Shown one piece after another: positions 25,597 through 35,073 of a DNA stretch of 64,000 bases (position 1 is its first letter; every line of letters starts with the position of its first letter). The position numbers and the translations under genes are program-made. Location: contig CBDUZW010000006.1 in NCBI GenBank assembly GCA_965371805.1, positions 1 to 64,000 on the forward strand. The letters are read 5' to 3'. The stretch comes from JAOZTV01 sp965371805 (GTDB lineage: Bacteria > Acidobacteriota > Aminicenantia > UBA2199). The notes below the pieces were generated by a model. The model was not told the DNA's origin and searched no databases. It was given only the letters and a program-made list of their open reading frames with translations.

Positions 25597-26883
25597 ATGG
25601 AACAAAAAGATTATAATGCATTTGAAACAGCTCAACATCAGTTTGATAATGTAGCAGAATTATTAAACCTGGAATCTTCAGCAAGGGATTTGCTTAGAGA
25701 GCCCTTAAGAGAGTATCATTTCAGTATTCCTGTCCGTATGGATGATGGAAAAGTAAAAATATTTAAAGGATTTAGAGTTCTTCATAATGATGCCAGAGGA
25801 CCGGGAAAAGGCGGTATTAGATTCCATCCTCAGGAAACAATCGATACAGTCAGGGCATTATCTATGTGGATGACCTGGAAATGCGCAGTTGTTGATATCC
25901 CGTTGGGCGGTGGAAAGGGTGGGATTATTTGTGACCCTCACAACCTTAGTACCAGAGAACAGGAAAGACTTTGTCGTGGATGGGTAAGGCAGGTTTCCAA
26001 AAATGTAGGTCCCTTATCAGACGTTCCAGCTCCTGATGTTATGACAAATTCACAGCATATGTTATGGATGCTGGACGAGTATGAGGCAATTCAGGGTGAA
26101 AAACATCCAGGATTTATAACAGGAAAGCCGGTTGGCATGGGTGGATCTCTCGGACGTACAGAAGCGACTGGATATGGAGTTATTTTCACTGTTAGAGAAG
26201 CTTTAAAAGATATGAATATACGTCCGGAGGACACAACAGCTTCTATTCAGGGTTTTGGAAATGTGGCACAATATGCGGCGCAATTATATATTCAATTAGG
26301 CGGAAAAGTCATTTCTGTATCAAGTTGGGATCAGGAAGAACAAAAAGCATATGCATTTAGAAAAAAAACAGGTATCAATCTTGTTGAACTTCAAAGTATG
26401 ACTAATTCATTTGGCGGTATTGATAAATTGAAAGCGGAAGAGGCAGGATATGAAATTCTCCCCGGAGAAGATTGGATTGAACAGGATGTTGATATATTAA
26501 TACCCTCTGCTCTTGAAAATGAGATTAATGCAGAAACAGTTAAAAGAATCAGCCCTAAAGTAAAAATAATTGCAGAAGGTGCAAATGGTCCGACAACTCC
26601 TGAAGCAGATGTTGAGATCAAAAAACGTGGAATTTTTATGATTCCTGATTTCCTGGCCAATGCAGGTGGCGTTACCTGCAGTTATTTTGAACAGGTTCAG
26701 AGTAATATGAATTATTTTTGGGAAAAAGATGAAGTATTAGGGAAGTTAGACTCAAAAATGACAGCTGCATTTATAGCTGTTAGTGAATTAGCAGAGAAGA
26801 AAGATTTATATATGCGTGATGCAGCTTATGTTATAGCAATTGATCGTGTTGCAAGGGCGTGTGAACTTAGAGGATGGGTATAA
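25597..26883 (+). CDS. gdhA: Glutamate dehydrogenase (Glu/Leu/Phe/Val dehydrogenase family)
   Basis: 428 aa, preceded by AAGGAGAT. N-terminal catalytic domain with GGIRFHP, WMTWKCAVVDIPLGGGKGGI (both active-site Lys) and SDVPAPDVMT; the dinucleotide domain has the G-x-G-x-x-A motif in IQGFGNVAQYAA (about 225). C-terminal ANAGGVTCSYFEQ fits hexameric glutamate dehydrogenases of the NAD-type branch. It interconverts glutamate with 2-oxoglutarate and ammonia. Downstream of a FadR-type regulator and 113 bases upstream of the PPDK-like operon, it suggests that the locus senses or controls carbon/nitrogen flux. Confidence 0.93.
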   Translation: MEQKDYNAFETAQHQFDNVAELLNLESSARDLLREPLREYHFSIPVRMDDGKVKIFKGFRVLHNDARGPGKGGIRFHPQETIDTVRALSMWMTWKCAVVDIPLGGGKGGIICDPHNLSTREQERLCRGWVRQVSKNVGPLSDVPAPDVMTNSQHMLWMLDEYEAIQGEKHPGFITGKPVGMGGSLGRTEATGYGVIFTVREALKDMNIRPEDTTASIQGFGNVAQYAAQLYIQLGGKVISVSSWDQEEQKAYAFRKKTGINLVELQSMTNSFGGIDKLKAEEAGYEILPGEDWIEQDVDILIPSALENEINAETVKRISPKVKIIAEGANGPTTPEADVEIKKRGIFMIPDFLANAGGVTCSYFEQVQSNMNYFWEKDEVLGKLDSKMTAAFIAVSELAEKKDLYMRDAAYVIAIDRVARACELRGWV

Positions 26884-26996
26884 TTAAATTTAAAATTTGA
26901 GGTTGGGGTTGGGATAATATTAAGAACATTCAGTTTTTGTATAGGTCTTATTATTTCTCAACCTTTTACTTAAAATTATTATTGGAGAGGTAATAA

Positions 26997-28751
26997 ATGA
27001 GAGAAAAACCTAGTATAAAATTGAGCAAATTTGTAAAGCCGTTCAATCGCAACTTTTACTCTGAAACTGATGACTTTACATATATCGGAGATGGTGAATT
27101 AGGTGGAAAGGCAACTGGTATGGCTTTTATTAAAGAGAATATTGTATCAAAATATGCGACTGAAGAATTCTCCCCATTCAGGATTAATATTCCCAGAATG
27201 ACAGTTATTACAACAAAGTATTTTGATCTTTTTATGAAACAGAATGATCTTTACGATATGGCACTTTCAGACTTAAGGGATGAAAGGATGACGCATCATT
27301 TTTTAAAAGCGGAACTTCCTGGTGATTTACTTGGAGATTTAAGAGTGTTAATTTCTTCAGTAAATTCACCCCTGGCCGTACGCTCCTCCAGTTTATTGGA
27401 AGATAGTCTTGATTCTCCGTTTGCCGGCGTTTATGAGACTAAGATGATACCAAATAACCAACCCGATATAGACGTAAGATTCCGTAATTTGGTAAATGCA
27501 GTCAAATTTGTATATTCTTCTACATTTTTTAAAAGTGCAAAATCTTATATGAAAAGTGTATCACAGGATTTATCAAAAGAAAAAATGGCAGTAATTATTC
27601 AGGAGGTAGTAGGGTGCAGGCATTATGACAGATACTATCCTGACATTTCAGGTGTTGCGCGCTCATATAATTATTATCCTAATGATCCTGCTTTGCCGGA
27701 AGATGGGGTTGTAAATCTGGCCCTGGGATTGGGAAAATCAATTGTAGAAGGCGGTTCTGTCTGGAATTATTCCGCAGAATATCCTTCAGTTTCTCCTCCA
27801 TTTAGTTCTAATACCCAGTTAATGAAGCAGACACAGTTGGATTTCTGGTCAGTCAATATGGGTAAACCACAGGAATATAATCCAGCAAAAGAGACAGAGT
27901 ATTTGATTAAATCAAGTTTGGAAGATGCTGAATACGATAATACATTAAAATATACTGCATCCACATATGATTATCAGAATGACAGCGTCATTATGGGGAT
28001 TGGAAGGCCGGGACCGAGGATCATTAATTTTGCACCGCTTCTGCAAATTGATCTGCTTCCTGTCAATAAAATAATCCGATCTGTCATAAAATTATGTGAA
28101 AAAGTATTTGATGAGAGAGTTGAAATAGAATTTGCTATGGCCATTAATAATGATAGAAAAGAACCGTCACAGTTTGGATTACTTCAGGTAAGACCCATGG
28201 CCGGGCCCGGTGAAAATGTAGAAATCGAGGAAGGTGAGTTAATTGGAGATAATGTACTTCTAAGTTCGGATAAAATTATTGGTAATGGACAAATTGATGT
28301 TATCAGAGATATAATATTTGTTGACCCGGATACATTCAGTTTTAAGAATTCTATGGACATTGCTTATGAGATTGAATTAATGAACCGGCAGATGACTGTA
28401 AATGAAAAACCCTATCTGTTGATTGGTTTTGGTAGATGGGGCTCTTCAGATCCATGGCTTGGAATTCCAGTTGACTGGGGACAGATATCCAGAGCGAAGG
28501 GAATAGTTGAATGTAAACTTCCCGGCTCAGGGATAGATTTCAGTCAGGGTTCTCATTTCTTCCATAACATGGCAAATCTGGGAGTTTTATATTTTTCTCT
28601 TGATGAAAAGAGTGATGTTATTATTGACTGGGAGTGGCTAAAAAAACAAAAAGTGGAAGGACATGGTAAATTTATTAAACATGTCAGTTTGGAGTCATCT
28701 CTTACCTTAAAGGTTGATGGGCGGAATAGAAAAGGAGTTATATTAAAATGA
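26997..28751 (+). CDS. PPDK N-terminal-like ATP-grasp protein (short paralogue)
   Basis: 584 aa, with GGAGAGGT before the ATG. It has the ATP-binding elements of PEP synthase/pyruvate phosphate dikinase: GELGGKATGMAF (about 33-44), LAVRSSSLLEDSLDSPFAGV (about 123-142), MAVIIQEVVG (about 200) and LLQVRPMAG (about 395-403). The phosphohistidine swivel domain and the PEP/pyruvate TIM barrel are absent. A C-terminal block with GRWGSSDPWLG (about 478) and GSHFFHNMANLG (about 517) is shared with the next gene. It is thus not a standard PEP synthase; it could be a phosphotransferase acting on another protein or small molecule. Its stop overlaps the next start (ATGA). Confidence 0.8.
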   Translation: MREKPSIKLSKFVKPFNRNFYSETDDFTYIGDGELGGKATGMAFIKENIVSKYATEEFSPFRINIPRMTVITTKYFDLFMKQNDLYDMALSDLRDERMTHHFLKAELPGDLLGDLRVLISSVNSPLAVRSSSLLEDSLDSPFAGVYETKMIPNNQPDIDVRFRNLVNAVKFVYSSTFFKSAKSYMKSVSQDLSKEKMAVIIQEVVGCRHYDRYYPDISGVARSYNYYPNDPALPEDGVVNLALGLGKSIVEGGSVWNYSAEYPSVSPPFSSNTQLMKQTQLDFWSVNMGKPQEYNPAKETEYLIKSSLEDAEYDNTLKYTASTYDYQNDSVIMGIGRPGPRIINFAPLLQIDLLPVNKIIRSVIKLCEKVFDERVEIEFAMAINNDRKEPSQFGLLQVRPMAGPGENVEIEEGELIGDNVLLSSDKIIGNGQIDVIRDIIFVDPDTFSFKNSMDIAYEIELMNRQMTVNEKPYLLIGFGRWGSSDPWLGIPVDWGQISRAKGIVECKLPGSGIDFSQGSHFFHNMANLGVLYFSLDEKSDVIIDWEWLKKQKVEGHGKFIKHVSLESSLTLKVDGRNRKGVILK

Positions 28752-31700
28752 CAGAAAAAATGAAAGATAATTCTAATAATAATTTAGACATATTAATGCG
28801 TGATCTACGGGAACGCAGAAAAGAACTGGATTGTTTATATCAGCTTGAGGAATTATTGAAAAGTACGGATAAATCACAAGATGATCTGTTTAGATCTATT
28901 ATTGATATCATCCCTCCTGGATGGCAGTTTTCCGAGTCAGCACAGGTAAAAATTGAATATGGTGAGAAAATATATACTTCGATCGAATTTGTAGAAACTG
29001 CATGGAAACAGAGTGCATTGATAAAGGAACAAAACGAAACGATTGGGAAGGTGACCGTATCCTACAGAAATGAAGTACCACTTAGTGAAGATGGACTATT
29101 TTTAAAAGAAGAAGAGCAACTGATCGAAACGATTGCAGACCGGATCGGGCATATGCTGCTGCATAAAAAATTAAAAAATGTGTATAGGCAATGGAAGGAT
29201 GCAGAAGAAAAGCTTTCAGTTAAGGCGGTTAGTGAATGGCGGGTAATTGTCAATCTTTTACAGAATTCAAATCCAAAACTCTTTAATTATCTATCTCAAA
29301 AAATGCTTCATTATTTATGTTGGAATGGGGTGACAGAAGCAAAACAATTGCTTCAACATGCTGGAGATCCATCAAACAGTCAGGAAATTCTAAATTTGAG
29401 TGACACAAATCAGCCAAGTAGAAAAGAATCAATGGATGATATTCTCTCTATAAATAATAAGGTTTTTAGAATTGCGGAAAAAAACCTTGGAGAAAAACAG
29501 CTGCTGGAAAACATCAGACGCTGGATTGATGAAGACAAATCCCGTTTTTTAATAAAGGCACTTGAAGCACAGAATTCATCTGTCTCTGATTTAATTAATG
29601 CAATTACAAGATTTCACTATCTGGAAAATGAAGGCGTTAAATTATCACTACCCCTTGAAAAGAGTTTGCGTGTATCTTTAATTCGCCATTTTTTTTCTGA
29701 TCAACTGGGATTTATTAATATTGCAAAGAACTACATAAAGATAAAAGATTATCGGGATCTTGTAAAAAAAATCATTTTCCCTTCCGGCAGTCATGGGAAG
29801 TTAGGTGGGAAAAGTGCCGGACTTTTTCTTGCCAACTGTATTATTAATGCATCTGATGAGGATAAGAAACTATTTGAAACTATAAAAACTCCAAAAACGT
29901 GGTATGTTACATCAGATGGTTTGATAAATTTTTTACATTATAATAATCTGGAAAGTGTTTTTGAACAAAAATATAAGGAACTTGATGAAATTCATGTGGA
30001 ATATAAAAATATTATCCAAATATTTAAAAACTCACATTTCCCTCCTGAGATTGTTCAGGGACTGTCTACAGCAATTGATGATTTTGGTGATAATCCAATT
30101 ATTGTTAGAAGTTCAAGTTTATTGGAAGATCGTTTAGGAGCAGCTTTTTCCGGGAAGTATAAAAGTTTGTTTTTAGCAAATCAGGGAACAAAAGAAAAAA
30201 GATTAGAAGCATTGACAGATGCAATTGCTGAAGTTTATGCATCTACATTTGGACCGGACCCGATTGAATACCGTTCTGAACGAGAGTTATTGGATTTTTA
30301 TGAAGAAATGGGGATAATGATCCAGGAAGTAGTTGGGACGAAAGTTGGGAAATATTTTTTTCCTACTTCTGCTGGAGTGGCTTTAAGCAATAATGAGTTC
30401 AGGTGGTCTCCCCGTATCAATAGAGAGGATGGCTTGATTCGAATTGTTCCCGGTTTAGGAACACGGGCAGTCGATCGAGTTGCTGAGGACTATCCTGTAT
30501 TAATTGCACCGGGAAAGCCGAATTTACGGGCAAATGTCACTACAGATGAGATTATTCGTTATGCTCCAAAGAATATTGATGTTATTAATTTAGAAGAAAA
30601 TATCTTTGAAACAGTCGACATTAATATTCTAATAAAAAAATATGGAAAAGATATACCGGGTGTTCATAATATTGTTTCTATTGCGAATGATACAATGATG
30701 CAGAAAGTGACTTCCATATTTAATATTGATTTTGATGAGGATTCGTTATTTGTGACTTTTGACGGACTTCTGCATAATACAGATTTTGTAAAAAAGATAT
30801 TTAGAATGCTTAAATTATTAGAAGAAAAAATGGGAACTCCTGTTGATATAGAATTTGCACATGATGGGAAAAATCTTTATTTACTTCAATGCCGACCTCA
30901 AAGTTACTCACATAACATTCAACCGGCTCCTATACCAAAAAATATTCCAGAGGAGAAGATCGCTTTTTCGGCCAATCAATATATTTCGAATGGTTTTGTT
31001 CCTGATATTACACATATAGTATATGTGGATCCCGAATCTTATGGAAAGCTTTCAAGTCTTTCAGACTTAAAAGCAGTTGGAAGGGCAGTTGGAAAGCTTA
31101 ATAAAATCTTACCCAAGAGACAATTTATTTTAATGGGACCAGGGCGCTGGGGAAGCCGGGGTGATATAAAGCTTGGAGTGGATGTGACATATTCAGATAT
31201 AAATAATACAGCAGTTCTGATTGAGATAGCAAAGAAAAAAGGTAAATACCTCCCGGAGCTGTCTTTCGGGACACATTTTTTTCAGGATCTTGTTGAAGCA
31301 TCTATCCGTTATCTTCCACTATATCCGGATGATGATGATACTGTATTTAATGAAGAATTCTTTGCTCGCAGTACAAATATCCTGGGAGATCTAATCCCTG
31401 AATATTCATATCTGGCAGATACCGTCCGGGTCATTGATGTACCCGAAAATATGGAAGGTGCTATCTTAAGGGTTTTAATGAATTCTAATCTGGATGAGGC
31501 AGTCGCCATTTTCTCAGATCCTGAGATAAGGATATCTGAAACGGATGAGAGTAGTGAACCCTTTTCAAGAGGAAGTACAGAGTTCTGGAGCTGGCGCAAT
31601 CGCATGGTCGAAAATATTGCAATGCATCTGGATGCTGAGCGTTTTGGTGTTAAAGGGTTCTATCTATTTGGGAGTGTTAAGAATGCAACTTGTGGACCCG

Positions 31701-31966
31701 CAAGTGATATTGATATATTGATCCATTTTTATGGAACAAAAGCACAAAAAAAAGAGTTGTTGATTTGGCTGGAAGGATGGAGTCTCTCCCTGGCGTATAT
31801 TAATTTTCAACGTACAGGTTATAAAACTGAAGGGCTTCTAGATATTCATTTTGTAACTGATGAAGATATTAAGAATAAAACAAGTTATGCCGTAAAAATT
31901 GGTGCAGTTACAGATGCAGCTCATCTTTTGCCAATGAAAAATGGTCTAGATAATAATGGCAATTGA
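28748..31966 (+). CDS. Sensory domain - PPDK-like ATP-grasp - nucleotidyltransferase fusion
   Basis: 1072 aa. Residues 15-60 form a coiled coil (RDLRERRKELDCLYQLEELL) leading into a GAF-like sensory region to about 140; a helical linker runs to about 340. The PPDK-like ATP-grasp follows: KLGGKSAGLF (about 351), IIVRSSSLLEDRLGAAFSG (about 450), GIMIQEVVGTKVG (about 520) and LYLLQCRPQS (about 712). The shared block GPGRWGSRGD (about 796)/FGTHFFQDLV comes next, and finally a pol-beta-type nucleotidyltransferase with GSVKNATCGPASDIDILI (about 974-991), holding the G-S and D-x-D metal motif. No swivel His or PEP barrel is seen. Overlaps the phosphoesterase gene by 11 bases. Confidence 0.78.
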   Translation: MTEKMKDNSNNNLDILMRDLRERRKELDCLYQLEELLKSTDKSQDDLFRSIIDIIPPGWQFSESAQVKIEYGEKIYTSIEFVETAWKQSALIKEQNETIGKVTVSYRNEVPLSEDGLFLKEEEQLIETIADRIGHMLLHKKLKNVYRQWKDAEEKLSVKAVSEWRVIVNLLQNSNPKLFNYLSQKMLHYLCWNGVTEAKQLLQHAGDPSNSQEILNLSDTNQPSRKESMDDILSINNKVFRIAEKNLGEKQLLENIRRWIDEDKSRFLIKALEAQNSSVSDLINAITRFHYLENEGVKLSLPLEKSLRVSLIRHFFSDQLGFINIAKNYIKIKDYRDLVKKIIFPSGSHGKLGGKSAGLFLANCIINASDEDKKLFETIKTPKTWYVTSDGLINFLHYNNLESVFEQKYKELDEIHVEYKNIIQIFKNSHFPPEIVQGLSTAIDDFGDNPIIVRSSSLLEDRLGAAFSGKYKSLFLANQGTKEKRLEALTDAIAEVYASTFGPDPIEYRSERELLDFYEEMGIMIQEVVGTKVGKYFFPTSAGVALSNNEFRWSPRINREDGLIRIVPGLGTRAVDRVAEDYPVLIAPGKPNLRANVTTDEIIRYAPKNIDVINLEENIFETVDINILIKKYGKDIPGVHNIVSIANDTMMQKVTSIFNIDFDEDSLFVTFDGLLHNTDFVKKIFRMLKLLEEKMGTPVDIEFAHDGKNLYLLQCRPQSYSHNIQPAPIPKNIPEEKIAFSANQYISNGFVPDITHIVYVDPESYGKLSSLSDLKAVGRAVGKLNKILPKRQFILMGPGRWGSRGDIKLGVDVTYSDINNTAVLIEIAKKKGKYLPELSFGTHFFQDLVEASIRYLPLYPDDDDTVFNEEFFARSTNILGDLIPEYSYLADTVRVIDVPENMEGAILRVLMNSNLDEAVAIFSDPEIRISETDESSEPFSRGSTEFWSWRNRMVENIAMHLDAERFGVKGFYLFGSVKNATCGPASDIDILIHFYGTKAQKKELLIWLEGWSLSLAYINFQRTGYKTEGLLDIHFVTDEDIKNKTSYAVKIGAVTDAAHLLPMKNGLDNNGN

Positions 31967-32837
31967 ACGGAATAACTTAGAGTGTTTTTTTGTTACGGAT
32001 CTTCATGGGCAAATTGACAGATATGAAAAATTATTTAAAAAGATTTTAGAGGGACGTCCAAATGCAGTTTTCATTGGCGGTGATCTACTTCCTTCTCCGC
32101 TAATGTCATTAAGTTCAAATGATATGTTATATCAGGATTTTGTAAATAGTTTTCTGGCTAAAGAGCTAAAATCAATACAAAAAAAGCTGGGAATGGCCTA
32201 TCCTGAACTATTTATAATACTGGGGAATGACGATGGTAGAATGGAAGAGGCGGCAATGCTTGATATTTCTACTCAGGGTATCTGGACATACTGTCATAGC
32301 CGTCATATTAATTGGGAGGGATTTTCAGTCTATGGATATTCCTTTGTACCTCCAACACCTTTCCGTTTAAAAGATTGGGAACGTTATGATGTCTCCAGAT
32401 ATATAGATCCGGGGTGCATAGCCCCTATGGATGGGGTCTTATCTATGCCAGTTTCCGAATATGAGTTGGAGTATTCAACTATTTCGGAGGACCTAGAAAA
32501 ATTGACAGTTAATATGGATAGTCAGAAATCTATTCTGCTTTTTCATTCTCCTCCCTATAATTGTAAATTGGATAGAGCGGCACTTGATGGTAAAATGGTT
32601 GATTATGCACCTCTTGATGTTCATGTAGGTAGTATTGCCATTCAAAGATTTATAGAGGAAAAGCAACCGTTAATTACTTTACATGGACATATTCATGAGT
32701 CAGCAAGAATAACGGGTTCCTGGAAAGACCAATTTTCAAAAACAGTTTCATTTAATGGTTCTCACGATGGACCAGAGCTATCTTTAATACGGTTTAATCC
32801 AAATTATCCTAAAGAAGCTGTCAGGGAAATAATATAA
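31956..32837 (+). CDS. Calcineurin-like metallophosphoesterase
   Basis: 293 aa starting inside the end of the preceding gene. All metal-binding blocks are visible: VTDLHG (about 14-19), IGGDL (about 43), LGNDD (about 89, with Asp in place of the usual His after GN), LFHSPP and TLHGHIHES. The GND-D variant is found in some class III phosphodiesterases. Coupling to a nucleotidyltransferase fusion makes it a good candidate for the reverse reaction, removing a nucleotide or phosphate that the partner adds. Substrate not known. Confidence 0.85.
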   Translation: MAIERNNLECFFVTDLHGQIDRYEKLFKKILEGRPNAVFIGGDLLPSPLMSLSSNDMLYQDFVNSFLAKELKSIQKKLGMAYPELFIILGNDDGRMEEAAMLDISTQGIWTYCHSRHINWEGFSVYGYSFVPPTPFRLKDWERYDVSRYIDPGCIAPMDGVLSMPVSEYELEYSTISEDLEKLTVNMDSQKSILLFHSPPYNCKLDRAALDGKMVDYAPLDVHVGSIAIQRFIEEKQPLITLHGHIHESARITGSWKDQFSKTVSFNGSHDGPELSLIRFNPNYPKEAVREII

Positions 32838-32889
32838 CTTGATAAATAAGGGGTAGACAAAGTGTTCAAATTCGTTTAAATTATAGATC

Positions 32890-34200
32890 ATGGGCAATGT
32901 CAAAGAAGGCAATAAAGAAATTGGAAACTTTGAGAAATTTATAGATATTGAAAAAACTGATCTATTTTCAGATAATAATATTGGTATACTATTTCAGTTT
33001 AATTTGGAAACGCGCAATTTTGTATTCTTGAATGGAGATCATATTGAAGGGATTAATGGAAGTGTTGAAGATCTACTAAAAAGCTTAATAAGGGCACAGG
33101 AAGTAGTTGTAAAAGAAGATTTTTTTAAATTTAAAATATTTATAGAAGCACTCCGGAATGGAAATGAAGCTACAGTGATATTTAGAGTCTGGAATTCAAA
33201 CGGTCTTAAGAACTGGTTAAAGGCTTCCGGCTTACCAATGGTTTCTTCTGAAAATGTATATTATGGATATATCCGGAATATTACCAATGATGTAGATTTA
33301 ATTAACGGGATGCTTGAAAAAGATTTGGAAACTCAGGTGATGATTCAGCATGAGGAATATCCAGTCATACTAGTTGATATGAAAAATAGATCTATTATTT
33401 CCTGTAACTCTTCTGCTTACAGGTTATTTGAGTATTCTTTCCGTGAATTTAATGATTTGAAATTTCAAGATATTTTCCAACCTGATCAGAATCCCACATT
33501 TACCCAGATATATGAGACCTGCCTGATTGATGGGAAATGGGATGGAGATATATTATTGGTAAAGAGAGGAAATAGGCAATTTGAAGGTACAATAAATATA
33601 AGCCAATTGTTCCTCAGGGATAAAAGCCTGATGAAAATATCAATTTATGGAATTGGTAGAAGTATTATTGGAGCAGAAGAGGAGTTTTTTGCAGATAAAG
33701 AGGGATTTAAACTAAATCTTCTGGCAAAAATGAAAAAAAAAAACAGTATAAATGAGATACTTGATGTTATGTTGAAGAATCAATATAATAGCTTTATTTT
33801 TGATGCGGTTATTTATATAGATCTTCGAAAAAAAAAGGGGAAAAGGAATTTATTTGCATCAGGTGATGTTATTAACCAGAACCAATTAGGTATTCCATAT
33901 GACTATACTGGATTAACTAAGGAAATTCTTGGAAATAAATTGGATTTTTTTATTATCAAAGATACAATGAAAAGTACAAACCCAATTGATTGGGCGTTTT
34001 TTATTCCCTATGGAATCCGATCCTATTTTGTAAAACCGTTTTTTCATGGAGCTAAATTAACTTCTCTTCTCATTTTATGTTCAACTGAGACGAACCGGTT
34101 TACAAAACAGGAAACCCATCTTTATGATTTGTATTTTCCAACTTTTTTTAAAGCTGTAAAATATTTCTCACAGAATGAAATAATTAATCCTTCACAATAA
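32890..34200 (+). CDS. PAS-domain sensory protein without an output domain
   Basis: 436 aa. The first region (about 20-140) has a PAS-like core ending WLKASGLPMVSSENVYYGYI; the second (about 155-265) is a clearer PAS (ILVDMKNRSIISCNSSAYRL, with DGDILLVKRGNRQFEG); the C-terminal third looks GAF-like. There is no histidine kinase, GGDEF, EAL or HTH. It starts 52 bases after the phosphoesterase and runs in the same direction, so it may be the input module for this operon. The start GGGCA context is weak; ATG 32890 is the first in frame. Confidence 0.65.
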   Translation: MGNVKEGNKEIGNFEKFIDIEKTDLFSDNNIGILFQFNLETRNFVFLNGDHIEGINGSVEDLLKSLIRAQEVVVKEDFFKFKIFIEALRNGNEATVIFRVWNSNGLKNWLKASGLPMVSSENVYYGYIRNITNDVDLINGMLEKDLETQVMIQHEEYPVILVDMKNRSIISCNSSAYRLFEYSFREFNDLKFQDIFQPDQNPTFTQIYETCLIDGKWDGDILLVKRGNRQFEGTINISQLFLRDKSLMKISIYGIGRSIIGAEEEFFADKEGFKLNLLAKMKKKNSINEILDVMLKNQYNSFIFDAVIYIDLRKKKGKRNLFASGDVINQNQLGIPYDYTGLTKEILGNKLDFFIIKDTMKSTNPIDWAFFIPYGIRSYFVKPFFHGAKLTSLLILCSTETNRFTKQETHLYDLYFPTFFKAVKYFSQNEIINPSQ

Positions 34201-34282
34201 CAAAGGTCTGAAATTGACTATATTGATTATCTCTCTCCTTTGTGATATAAAATCTTTTCAATAAACAGTTTGGGGGTAATGT

Positions 34283-35047
34283 ATGAATAAAGTGGATTAT
34301 ATTTTTATAAAAAAAAAAATATTAGATTTTATTAAAGACTATACTTTTAAAAATGGTTTTAAAAATGGGATTGTAGGAGTTTCCGGTGGGATTGATTCTG
34401 CTTTGGTATTGGCATTGACAGTAGAAGCACTTGGAAAAGAGAATGTTTTTGCATTACTCATGCCCTACAAACTCTCTTCAGATGATAGTTTAAGTGATGG
34501 GAAAGAAATTTGTGAAAAACTGGGTGTTGAATATGAAGTGATTGATATATCACCTTCAGTTGATGCTTATTTTGAAAAATATCCTACAAATAATCCTTTA
34601 CAAATAGGAAATAAATGTGCAAGAGAGAGAATGTCAGTTTTATATGACTTTTCTGTACGCAAAAAAGCGCTTGTAGTTGGAACATCGAATAAGAGTGAGA
34701 TATTAATTGGATATGCAACACAGTATGGTGATTCAGCAGCAGCATTCCTGCCGATTGGAGAGCTGTATAAAACACAGGTTTTTAAGTTTTCAGAATTGCT
34801 TGATATTCCTGAGAGTATATTAAATAAAAAACCATCTGCTGATCTCTGGATCGGACAGACAGATGAAAGTGAAATTGGGCTTTCATATAACCATCTCGAT
34901 GAGATACTATATAATTTGGTGGATATTAAGAGCAATGATCTGGAAATTGAAAAATTGGGATTTTCAATTGATAATATTAATAGGGTAAAGGCTTTGATGA
35001 AAAGTTCTGAATTTAAAAGAGTAATGCCTCCTGTTGCTAAGTTATAA
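34283..35047 (+). CDS. nadE: NH3-dependent NAD+ synthetase
   Basis: 254 aa with a GGGGGT ribosome site. The ATP-pyrophosphatase loop GVSGGIDSALVLAL (about 33-46), NKCARERMSVLYDF, VGTSNKSEILIGY and ADLWIGQTDE are all typical. The N-terminal glutaminase domain of the glutamine-dependent form is missing and the length fits the ammonia-dependent enzyme. It amidates nicotinic acid adenine dinucleotide, the last step of NAD+ synthesis, using free ammonia. Followed 26 bases later by rsmI. Confidence 0.94.
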   Translation: MNKVDYIFIKKKILDFIKDYTFKNGFKNGIVGVSGGIDSALVLALTVEALGKENVFALLMPYKLSSDDSLSDGKEICEKLGVEYEVIDISPSVDAYFEKYPTNNPLQIGNKCARERMSVLYDFSVRKKALVVGTSNKSEILIGYATQYGDSAAAFLPIGELYKTQVFKFSELLDIPESILNKKPSADLWIGQTDESEIGLSYNHLDEILYNLVDIKSNDLEIEKLGFSIDNINRVKALMKSSEFKRVMPPVAKL

Positions 35048-35073
35048 TTAGAATGCATCTAGGTATACAAAAA

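Noticed and set aside
26997..31966. Calling the two ATP-grasp genes ppsA/ppdK
   Set aside because: Neither has the phosphohistidine swivel or PEP-binding barrel; only the N-terminal ATP-grasp part is similar.
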